Assembly (NCBI GenBank): GCA_030146905.1
Contig: JASLAV010000101.1
Coordinates: forward strand, 1-7,900
Source of the DNA: Lentzea sp.
Lineage (GTDB): Bacteria; Actinomycetota; Actinomycetes; Mycobacteriales; Pseudonocardiaceae
Direction of reading: 5' to 3'
Length of the DNA: 7,900 nt
Under the pieces are notes generated by a model. It made no database searches. It had not been told where the DNA came from and was given only the letters and a program-made list of their open reading frames with translations. A program made the translations under genes and the position numbers. Positions 1-5,742 of the stretch are shown piece by piece; position 1 is the first letter of the stretch; each line of letters begins with the position of its first letter.

Positions 1-185
1 AGGCCTACGACGACTTCCAGAAGGCCTACGCGGCCGACCCCGGCTGGGCGTTCCTGGTGTTCCTCGACCACACCTACGTGCTGCGCGACCGGTGGAACGG
101 CCAGGAGACCCAGGTCGAACCACACGACCACGGCCTCGTGCACGCGGTGTGGTGGAACCTCGAGCGCTGGACGCCCAAGTCGTGA
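1..185 (+). CDS. ABC transporter substrate-binding protein, family 5 (3' end only)
   Basis: Only the last 60 codons are present, read in frame from base 3 to the TGA at 183-185; the gene starts outside the window. The tail contains a stretch like VFLDHTYVLRDRW, then PHDHGLVH and WWNLERW. This resembles the C-terminal lobe of extracytoplasmic solute-binding proteins of the peptide/nickel group (SBP_bac_5). Such proteins capture the substrate outside the membrane and deliver it to the permease pair. The identification rests mainly on context, because two permeases and two ATPases of the same importer type follow directly. The stop codon overlaps the GTG start of the first permease by 4 nt (GTGA). 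The three histidines in PHDHGLVH could take part in metal or metal-chelate binding, but this is speculation. The substrate cannot be told from this fragment. Confidence 0.8.
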   Translation, partial: AYDDFQKAYAADPGWAFLVFLDHTYVLRDRWNGQETQVEPHDHGLVHAVWWNLERWTPKS

Positions 186-1156
186 CCAGGTCCATCGGCA
201 GGCTGGCGCTGCGGCGCCTGGCCTTCGCGGTCCCCGTGCTGCTCGTGGTCAGCTTCGCGCTCTTCGTACTGGCCAAGGCCTCCCCCTTCGACCCCGTCGA
301 ACGCTACTTCGGCGTCCGGATCATCGGCGCCTCCCCCGAGCGCGTGGCCCAGCTGCGCGAGAACTGGGGTGTCGACGAGCCCGTCGTCGCGCAGTACTGG
401 GCGTGGCTGCGGCACGCGGTGACGGGCGACCTGGGCGACTCGCTGTCGTTGCAGCAACCCGTGTCCACCGTGATCGGCGACCGTCTCGGGTGGACGGTGC
501 TGCTGGTGTCGGTCGGCTTCACACTGGCTCTGCTGCTCGGGCTGCTGCTGGGCACGTTCGCGGCGTGGCGGCAGGGGTCCTGGCTTGACCGGCTGATCAC
601 GGGCGGTTGTTACGCGCTGGAAGCCGCACCGGTGTTCTGGGTCGGGCTGGCGGTGCTGTACGTGTTCGCATTGCAGTTGCGGTGGCTGCCCGGCGGCGGC
701 GTGACGACCGGGTCCGAACCGGTGTCCGCCGGCGGGGTGGCCGCGCACATGGTGCTGCCGGTGGCGGTGCTGGCGATCTCGCAGGCGCCGTGGTTCGTGC
801 TGTTCGTGCGGCAGAACCTGCTGGAGTCGTTCACGCAGGACCACGTGGTCGGCGCGCGGGCCCGCGGGCTGCCGGACCACCTTGTGGTGTCCGGGCACGC
901 GTTGCGCACCTCGCTGCTGCCGTTCCTCACGCTGCTGGGCGCACGGCTGCCGGAGCTGATCACGGGCGCGTTGCTGGTGGAGACCGTGTTCTCGTGGCCG
1001 GGCATCGCGAGGGCGACGGTCGACGCGGCGTTGAACGTCGACTTCGCGCTGCTCGGCGCACTGACCGTGATGGCGACCGGCGTGGTACTGCTGGGCAACC
1101 TGCTGGCCGACGTCCTGTACGCACTGGCGGACCCGAGGGTGGCACTCGATGGCTGA
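182..1156 (+). CDS. ABC transporter permease, DppB/OppB/NikB type
   Basis: This 324-residue integral membrane protein is the first of two permeases forming the channel of a peptide/nickel-type importer. A cytoplasmic N-terminus (VTRSIGRLALRRL) leads into a first membrane helix at about residues 12-31. An external region follows (about 32-100), with the usual LRENWGVDEPVVAQYW and GDLGDSL elements of DppB proteins. Further hydrophobic helices lie near 103-127, 144-166, 188-210 and 289-312. The cytoplasmic coupling (EAA) loop is around 222-250, with GARARGLP. The C-terminus LADVLYALADPRV is typical of the family. I chose the GTG at 182 because it overlaps the preceding stop by 4 nt and gives the family's normal N-terminus; the open frame continues back to 92 but that extension is arginine/proline-rich shadow sequence. 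No strong Shine-Dalgarno sequence is visible, which fits coupling to the upstream gene. Confidence 0.93.
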   Translation: MTRSIGRLALRRLAFAVPVLLVVSFALFVLAKASPFDPVERYFGVRIIGASPERVAQLRENWGVDEPVVAQYWAWLRHAVTGDLGDSLSLQQPVSTVIGDRLGWTVLLVSVGFTLALLLGLLLGTFAAWRQGSWLDRLITGGCYALEAAPVFWVGLAVLYVFALQLRWLPGGGVTTGSEPVSAGGVAAHMVLPVAVLAISQAPWFVLFVRQNLLESFTQDHVVGARARGLPDHLVVSGHALRTSLLPFLTLLGARLPELITGALLVETVFSWPGIARATVDAALNVDFALLGALTVMATGVVLLGNLLADVLYALADPRVALDG

Positions 1157-2033
1157 CCTGACCTGGCGCCCCGCGCCGCACAGCCGCCTCACCGCCGCCG
1201 GCCCGTCCCGGTCGCCGAAGTGGCGGCTCGTGCCCTCCGCCGCCGTCCTCGCGGTCGTCGCGCTGGTGGTGGTCGTCGTCCCGCTGGTCGTGGACCTCAA
1301 CGAGCAGTACGTCGACCTCGCGATCGCCGACCAGGCGCCGAACGCGGCACATCTCTTCGGCACCGACGAGCTCGGCCGCGACGTCCTGCTCCGCTGCGTC
1401 TACGCCCTGCGCGTGTCCCTGACCGTCGGCGTGGTCGCGGCCGTGATCTCCGCGGTCGTCGGCACGGCGGTCGGCGCGCTCGCGGGGTCCGTCGGCGGCT
1501 GGTTAGACCGGCTGCTGATGCGGCTGGTCGACGCGATCGCGTCGGTCCCCCACCTGCTGCTGGGCATCGTGATCGTCGCGGTGCTGCGGCCCAGCCTCAC
1601 CGCCGTGGTCATCTCGATCGCGCTGACCCACTGGCTCACCGCCGCGCGGATCGTGCGGTCGGAGGTGCTGTCGTTGCGCTCCAGGCCGTTCATCGACGCG
1701 GCGATCGTCGGCGGCGCGAGCAGGACGCGGGTCCTCGTGAGGCACCTGCTGCCGAACGTCGCTCCCCAGGTGCTGCTGGCGACGACGCTGATGGTGCCGC
1801 ACGCGGTGTGGCACGAGACGGCGCTGTCGTTCCTCGGCCTGGGCCTGCCGCCGCACGCGGCCAGCATCGGCAACATGATCAACGACGCCCAGCGGTCGCT
1901 GCTCACCGGCGGCTGGTGGATGTCGCTGGCACCGGGACTGCTGCTGGTCGTCACGACGCTGGCGGTGTCCGGCGTGAGCGGCGTGTGGCGGGACCGGCTC
2001 AACCCCAAGCGGCGCACGGAGCTGACGTGGTGA
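1149..2033 (+). CDS. ABC transporter permease, DppC/OppC/NikC type
   Basis: This 294-residue membrane protein is the second channel subunit and probable partner of the permease just upstream. After a cytoplasmic tail of about 28 residues comes helix 1 (about 29-49). The DppC-class signature HLFGTDELGRDVL follows at 68-80. Helices then lie near 90-113, 133-147, 150-166 and 258-276. The EAA coupling loop is at about 183-203 (DAAIVGGASRTRVLVRHLLP). The stretch ALSFLGLGLPPHAASIGNM (225-243) is also typical of the family. The ATG start lies 8 nt inside the previous gene and a GAGGG sequence stands upstream. Codon 119 (bases 1503-1505) is TTA, a leucine codon that is very rare in high-GC actinomycetes and is not used elsewhere in the window that I could find. 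Confidence 0.94.
   Translation: MADLTWRPAPHSRLTAAGPSRSPKWRLVPSAAVLAVVALVVVVVPLVVDLNEQYVDLAIADQAPNAAHLFGTDELGRDVLLRCVYALRVSLTVGVVAAVISAVVGTAVGALAGSVGGWLDRLLMRLVDAIASVPHLLLGIVIVAVLRPSLTAVVISIALTHWLTAARIVRSEVLSLRSRPFIDAAIVGGASRTRVLVRHLLPNVAPQVLLATTLMVPHAVWHETALSFLGLGLPPHAASIGNMINDAQRSLLTGGWWMSLAPGLLLVVTTLAVSGVSGVWRDRLNPKRRTELTW
1503..1505 (+). other. Single TTA leucine codon in the DppC-type permease
   Basis: Codon 119 of the second permease reads TTA (tgg-tta-gac, W-L-D). A scan of the other genes found no other in-frame TTA. In Streptomyces and relatives, TTA is decoded by the bldA tRNA and its use can delay translation to late growth. Whether this applies here depends on the organism. Confidence 0.85.
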
Positions 2034-2929
2034 ACCTGGAGATCGACCGGATGTCGGTGCGGTTCGCGCTCAAGGGCGCGACCGTCGAGGCGGTCAACGA
2101 CGTGTCGTTGCGGATCCGGCCCGGCGAGTGCGTGGCGCTGGTCGGCGAGAGCGGGTGCGGCAAGACGGTGCTGGCGAGCGCCCTGCTCGGGTTCCTGCCC
2201 GGCAACGCGGAGACGAGCGGGAGCGCCAGGCTCGGCGACGTCGAACTCCTCGACGCGACGGACCACGAGCTGGCGACGAGGATCCGCGGGCGTCAGATCG
2301 GACTCATCCCGCAGAGCCCCGCCAGCCACCTCACACCCGTCCGCACCGCGCGCTCCCAGCTGGAGGAGGCCGCCCGCGTCCTGAACGGCGACGCGGCCAG
2401 GGCGGCGGCGAGGGCAGGCCTCGAACCCGAGCACCTCGACCGCTACCCGCACGAGCTGTCCGGCGGCATGGCCCAGCGCGTCGCGAACGCGCTGGCGCTG
2501 GTGGGCGACCCGTGGCTGCTCATCGCCGACGAACCGACGACCGGTCTCGACCGCGACCTCGTCGACGGCCTGCTCGACGAGTTCCGCAGGCTCGTCGACG
2601 ACGGTCACGCCGTCCTGCTGATCACGCACGACCTGGCGGCGGCGCACAGGATCGCCGACCGGATCGCGGTGATGTACGCGGGCAGGATCGTCGAGGTGGG
2701 ACCGGCGCACGAGGTGCTCGGCACCGCGAAGCACCCCTACAGCCGCGGCCTCGCGAACGCGTTGCCGGAGCGGGACTTCCTCCCGATCCCAGGCCAGCCG
2801 CCCCTGCTCACGAACCTGCCGGACGGCTGCGCGTTCGCCCCGCGCTGCGGTCAGGCCACCGCGATCTGCGAGGAACGCCCCGTGCTCACCGACGACCCGC
2901 ACGCCGTCGCGTGCCACCGCCCGTGCTGA
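2030..2929 (+). CDS. ABC transporter ATP-binding protein, DppD/OppD/NikD type
   Basis: This 299-residue cytoplasmic ATPase powers the importer together with the shorter ATPase downstream. Visible motifs, in order, are Walker A GESGCGKT (39-46), Q-loop Q95 in IPQSP, signature LSGGM (143-147), Walker B LLIADEP (163-169) with catalytic Glu168, D-loop GLD, and switch His200 in LITHD. After the nucleotide-binding domain comes the C-terminal extension typical of oligopeptide/dipeptide ATPases (HPYSRGLANALP, then GCAFAPRC). It carries cysteines at 267, 273, 280 and 295. The equivalent cysteines in some DppD proteins bind an iron-sulfur cluster, so a cluster is possible here. The GTG start overlaps the permease stop by 4 nt (GTGA), with a GGAG sequence about 9 nt upstream. 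The same frame is open back to 1220, but that part is a shadow of the permease. Confidence 0.94.
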   Translation: MNLEIDRMSVRFALKGATVEAVNDVSLRIRPGECVALVGESGCGKTVLASALLGFLPGNAETSGSARLGDVELLDATDHELATRIRGRQIGLIPQSPASHLTPVRTARSQLEEAARVLNGDAARAAARAGLEPEHLDRYPHELSGGMAQRVANALALVGDPWLLIADEPTTGLDRDLVDGLLDEFRRLVDDGHAVLLITHDLAAAHRIADRIAVMYAGRIVEVGPAHEVLGTAKHPYSRGLANALPERDFLPIPGQPPLLTNLPDGCAFAPRCGQATAICEERPVLTDDPHAVACHRPC

Positions 2930-3549
2930 CCGGGACCGGCATCACCGCCGGCTACCGCGCCCCGGTGATCACCGGCGTCAGCCTGACCGTCCAGCCGGGA
3001 CGGACGGTCGGCCTCGCCGGGCCCAGCGGCTCCGGCAAGTCCACTCTGGCGCGCGTGCTCGCGTTGCTGCACAAGCCCTTCGCGGGGACCGTGGAGATCG
3101 ACGGCGAGACCGTCACCGGGTTCCGGTTCCGCGCCACCCAGCGCACGAGGATCGGCGTGCTGTTCCAGCAGCCGAGGCTGTCGGTCGACCCGCGCTTCAC
3201 CCTCCGGCGGGCCATCGCGGAGCCGGTCGGGGACCCCGCGCGCGTCGAGGAGCTGGCCGACCTCGTCATGCTCACCGGCGACCTGCTCGACCGCAGGCCG
3301 CACGAGGTCAGCGACGGCCAGCTGCAACGCGCCTGCCTCGCGAGGGCGCTCGCGCTGAACCCGCGCTACCTGATCTGCGACGAGATGACCACGATGCTGG
3401 ACGCCTCCACGACCGCGGCGCTCGTCGGCGTGATCCGCGCCTACCAGGAACGCACCGGCGCGGGCGTGCTCGCGATCTCGCACGACGCCACGCTGCTGGC
3501 CAGGTGGGCCGACGAGACGGTCAGGCTTTCAGCACCGCCTCCACGATGA
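2923..3549 (+). CDS. ABC transporter ATP-binding protein, DppF/OppF/NikE type, short form
   Basis: This 208-residue protein is the second ATPase of the importer. It has Walker A GPSGSGKST (33-41), Q-loop Gln82 (FQQPRLSVDPRF), a signature reading VSDGQ (129-133), Walker B YLICDE (149-154) with the catalytic Glu154 kept, and switch His187 in AISHD. Two features are unusual. The signature has Asp where LSGGQ has Gly, and the residue after the catalytic DE is Met (DEMTTMLDAST) instead of Pro. The protein stops about 21 residues after the switch His, so it lacks the C-terminal extension of typical DppF/OppF proteins, which usually have 260-330 residues. The GTG start at 2923 lies 7 nt inside the previous gene and gives the expected first beta strand. 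The 3' end overlaps the convergent sortase gene by 29 nt. All catalytic residues are present, so it is probably active. Confidence 0.9.
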   Translation: MLTGTGITAGYRAPVITGVSLTVQPGRTVGLAGPSGSGKSTLARVLALLHKPFAGTVEIDGETVTGFRFRATQRTRIGVLFQQPRLSVDPRFTLRRAIAEPVGDPARVEELADLVMLTGDLLDRRPHEVSDGQLQRACLARALALNPRYLICDEMTTMLDASTTAALVGVIRAYQERTGAGVLAISHDATLLARWADETVRLSAPPPR

Positions 3550-4045
3550 CGTTGTTCCGGTAGCTGCCGGCGGCCCTGTCGAACTCGCCGCCGCACGTCA
3601 CCAGCCGCAGCTCCGACAACGGCGTCGGCGCGTACACGGCGGCCGTCGGGAACGCGGTCTTCTCCGTCGAGTAGCTGCTGCTCACGACGAACGTGAGCTT
3701 GGTGCCGTCCTCGCGCTCGACCAGCACCTCCGCGCCCGGCTGGAGCTCCGGCAGGCGGTAGAACACGCCGGGTCCCGTCTTCGAGTCGACGTGTCCCGCG
3801 ATCACCGCGGGTCCCGCGTCTCCCGGCGCGACACCCTTGGCGTACCACCCGGCCTCCTCCGCACGCGTGGGCGGCTCCAGTGCCCCCGCGGAGTCGACGT
3901 CCAGCGCTTCGAGCGAGGTCTCGACACCGATCGACGGGATCCGCACCGTCACCGGCTCCGGCACCTCGTCCGCACCGGGCCCCTTGACGACGTAGATCAG
4001 CGTGACCAGCACCGCGGAGCCCATCACGAGCTTGCCCTTGCTCAT
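3521..4045 (-). CDS. Class F sortase
   Basis: This is a 174-residue membrane-anchored cysteine transpeptidase. Sortases cut a sorting signal near the C-terminus of secreted proteins and join the product to an amino group, usually in the cell wall. Residues 6-20 form one N-terminal membrane helix, and the sortase beta-barrel covers about 30-172. The catalytic triad is visible: His85 in AGHVDS, Cys151 in LVTCGG and Arg163 in SYRNNVIV. The pattern GWYAKGVAPGDAGPAVIAGH, then FPTAAVY and LRLVTCGGEFD, matches the actinobacterial class F group better than class E or A. Its ATG overlaps the TGA of the DUF4397 gene by one base (TGATG) and there is no clear Shine-Dalgarno sequence, so translation is probably coupled. 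The DUF4397 protein is the obvious candidate substrate. The 3' end runs 29 nt into the convergent ABC ATPase gene. Confidence 0.93.
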   Translation of the reverse strand: MSKGKLVMGSAVLVTLIYVVKGPGADEVPEPVTVRIPSIGVETSLEALDVDSAGALEPPTRAEEAGWYAKGVAPGDAGPAVIAGHVDSKTGPGVFYRLPELQPGAEVLVEREDGTKLTFVVSSSYSTEKTAFPTAAVYAPTPLSELRLVTCGGEFDRAAGSYRNNVIVEAVLKA

Positions 4046-4788
4046 CAGCCGAACCGGAAGAGCCTGCCGCGCACCGAGAACATCGCGACGCCCACGATGA
4101 GCGCGATGACCAGCGCGGTGAGCCAGTCCCAGCCGCCGGCCATGCCGCCGAACCCGGTCTCCTGACCGCCGCCGGGCACGACCTCCGCGGCCTTGGCGTC
4201 GGTCCGCAGCTCGATCCGCCGCGCGCTCACCAGCAACGAGTAGACGGCCCCGGACTCCAGCGTCGCCTCCAGCCGCGTCGGCTCCTTGCCGCGCGGCAGC
4301 ACCTGCAACGCATCCGTTCCGGTGTCCACCACGACGTAGCCGGTGGTCGAGTTCGCCTGCACGTAGCGGTGCACGAACGCACTGCCGCGCAGGAGGTCCA
4401 TCTCGGCGTCGCCGCCGTTGATCACCCGCAGCCGCGCCTGGCCGTTCGGCGGCAGGCTGACGTCGTCCTCCAGCACCTTCATCGAGGACGCGACGTCGAC
4501 GACCGTGTAGGCCTTCCCCGCGCCCGCCTGCACGAGCACGGACCGCAGCACCGGGCTCCCGGCGCCGGACCCCGCCGTGCGGAACTCGACGACGTGCTCC
4601 CCCGGTTCGACCCGCCGGTACTCCTGGAGGTCGGCGTAGCTGAGGGTGCCGAGGTCGGCACCGTCGAGGCTCGCGTCGACGCGGGCCTGGTCGGTGGAGA
4701 AGTGGCCGAGCCGCACGTACGTGCCGGTGGCGGCATGCGCGGGCGCGGCGGAGAACAGCAACAACAGCACTACGGCGAGCACTCGCAC
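4045..4788 (-). CDS. Secreted DUF4397 domain protein with C-terminal membrane anchor
   Basis: This 247-residue exported protein has a signal peptide at residues 1-19 with a likely cut after AHA. A beta-rich DUF4397 domain covers about 20-195 (starts YVRLGHFSTDQARVDASLDG; also YADLQEYRRVEPGEH and ARLRVINGG). The biochemical role of DUF4397 is not established. The C-terminus has three parts like a sortase sorting signal: a glycine-rich PGGGQETGFGG motif (205-215), a hydrophobic helix (about 221-238) and a basic tail (RGRLFRFG, 240-247). The motif is not a standard LPxTG; only the ETG part agrees. The sortase gene starts directly at its stop codon, so anchoring by that enzyme is a fair inference. 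The GTG start is supported by a strong ribosome binding site 5 nt upstream. The gene lies 43 nt after the PfkB kinase gene. Confidence 0.88.
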   Translation of the reverse strand: MRVLAVVLLLLFSAAPAHAATGTYVRLGHFSTDQARVDASLDGADLGTLSYADLQEYRRVEPGEHVVEFRTAGSGAGSPVLRSVLVQAGAGKAYTVVDVASSMKVLEDDVSLPPNGQARLRVINGGDAEMDLLRGSAFVHRYVQANSTTGYVVVDTGTDALQVLPRGKEPTRLEATLESGAVYSLLVSARRIELRTDAKAAEVVPGGGQETGFGGMAGGWDWLTALVIALIVGVAMFSVRGRLFRFG

Positions 4789-4793
4789 GCGGA

Positions 4794-4800
4794 CCTCCCC
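4794..4800 (-). promoter_or_regulatory. Ribosome binding site of the DUF4397 gene
   Basis: GGGGAGG on the minus strand, 5 nt before the GTG at 4788. It fixes that start, which also gives a complete signal peptide. Confidence 0.8.
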
Positions 4801-4831
4801 TCACCGGACGTCACCACGATAACGCGCCTGA

Positions 4832-5695
4832 TCACCATGCGGTGAGCGTCGGTCGGCCGCCGAGGTGCGAGACGGTGTCCCCGGACGCCTCGACCGCGCG
4901 GCGTGCGGCTTCCTCCGGGCCGTCCCCGCGCGTGAGGGAGAACGTCAACGCCGCGACGAACGAGTCGCCGCCGCCGGTCGTGTCCACGACCTCCACGTCT
5001 CCCAGGGGCAACACCAGTTCCCCCGAGTCCCAGACGAACGCGTTGCCGACGCCGTCGACGGCGAACGCCACGAGGTCGGGCCCCTTGGCCAGCACCTCGC
5101 GGGCGGCCCGCACCGCGTCGTCGGCGCTCTTGATCGTCCGGCCGGACAGCAGCTCGGCCTCCTGGTGGTCCGCGCGCACGACGTCGGCGCACGCCAGCAG
5201 TTCGTCTCGCAGCCGTTCCGGTGAGCCGTCCAGCACGACCCGCCCCTGAGCCGCGCGTGCGGCCTTGAGCGCCACCTCCGGTGGTTGCTGCAGCTGCACC
5301 ACCACGGCCGACGCACGCGCGATGAGGTCGACCGGCACGTCGTCCTCGCGCAGCTGCATGGCGTCCGGGATGTGCTCCAGGTACCGCCACCCGTCCGCGA
5401 CGAGGTCCACGATCAACCCCGTCTCGCAGCCCTGCCTGCGCACCACGGCCTCGGTCGCGATCCCGTCCGCCGCGGCCCGCGCGACCAGGCGCGCGCCGAC
5501 GTCGTCGTCGCCGACCACACCGACGAGGGCGACCGGGGAGCCCAGCTGGGCCAGGCTGACGGCGATGTTCGCGCCCTTGCCGCCGAGCATCTCCCTGCGT
5601 TCCCGCACGGGCGTCGTGCCACCGGGGCCCGGCACCTCGTCGACGACGAGGACCAGGTCCCGCGCCATCTGTCCCACCACGACGATCTCGTCCAC
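4832..5695 (-). CDS. PfkB-family carbohydrate kinase (ribokinase-like)
   Basis: This 287-residue cytoplasmic kinase transfers phosphate from ATP to a sugar or nucleoside hydroxyl group. It has the first PfkB signature GGKGANIAVSLAQLG (38-52) near the N-terminus. The second signature, DTTGGGDSF (238-246), contains the catalytic base Asp244 and the anion hole. An N-x-x-E-like element lies at 176-179 (DHQE). The usual second signature is DTTGAGD or DTNGAGD; here Ala is replaced by Gly. The N-terminus (EIVVVGQMARDLVLVVDEVPGPGG) is of the ribokinase type, and the length is normal or slightly short. The substrate cannot be deduced. The GTG at 5695 is chosen because the next in-frame ATG (codon 10) would remove the first beta strand. 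No Shine-Dalgarno sequence is visible; a small hairpin occupies that place. It lies between the zinc-ribbon gene (44 nt upstream) and the DUF4397 gene (43 nt downstream) on the same strand. Confidence 0.92.
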   Translation of the reverse strand: MDEIVVVGQMARDLVLVVDEVPGPGGTTPVRERREMLGGKGANIAVSLAQLGSPVALVGVVGDDDVGARLVARAAADGIATEAVVRRQGCETGLIVDLVADGWRYLEHIPDAMQLREDDVPVDLIARASAVVVQLQQPPEVALKAARAAQGRVVLDGSPERLRDELLACADVVRADHQEAELLSGRTIKSADDAVRAAREVLAKGPDLVAFAVDGVGNAFVWDSGELVLPLGDVEVVDTTGGGDSFVAALTFSLTRGDGPEEAARRAVEASGDTVSHLGGRPTLTAW

Positions 5696-5699
5696 GGTG

Positions 5700-5712
5700 C
5701 TGGGCTACCCAG
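5700..5712 (-). other. Small inverted repeat at the ribosome binding position of the PfkB gene
   Basis: The minus strand reads CTGGG-TAG-CCCAG, a perfect 5-bp stem with a 3-nt loop that ends 4 nt before the GTG at 5695. It covers the place where a Shine-Dalgarno sequence would be expected. It could influence initiation, or it may be chance. Confidence 0.45.
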
Positions 5713-5742
5713 TCGCGGCCCGATCAAGTCGCGGCCCGATCA
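5711..5742. repeat. Perfect tandem duplication of a 16-bp unit
   Basis: The unit agtcgcggcccgatca occurs twice without a gap (5711-5726 and 5727-5742), and the next four bases (agtc) begin a third copy. The repeat fills most of the gap before the PfkB gene and includes the stop codon of the zinc-ribbon gene (TGA at 5742-5740). Read on the minus strand, the unit holds TTGATC, which looks like a -35 box. TTGATC occurs twice, at 5727-5722 and at 5743-5738. Confidence 0.9.

Noticed and set aside
92..181. N-terminal extension of the first permease
   Set aside because: The extra 30 residues are Arg/Pro-rich, overlap the end of the binding-protein gene and are not part of the family. The GTG at 182 with its 4-nt overlap fits better.
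74..1363. Long minus-strand open frame (429 codons) opposite the first permease
   Set aside because: It is low-complexity, rich in Arg, Gln and His, and lies opposite a clear membrane protein. This is the usual antisense shadow in high-GC DNA.
1220..2029. N-terminal extension of the DppD-type ATPase
   Set aside because: This is a frame shadow of the second permease; the ATPase domain begins at the GTG at 2030.
4046..4804. Extension of the sortase frame upstream of its ATG
   Set aside because: It is Arg/Gly-rich shadow sequence overlapping the DUF4397 gene. The sortase begins with a normal membrane helix at 4045.
4832..4845. TCACC-atgc-GGTGA inverted repeat at the PfkB stop codon as a terminator
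   Set aside because: The stem is only 5 bp and no T-run follows in the minus direction. The next gene is 43 nt away, so a terminator is unlikely.
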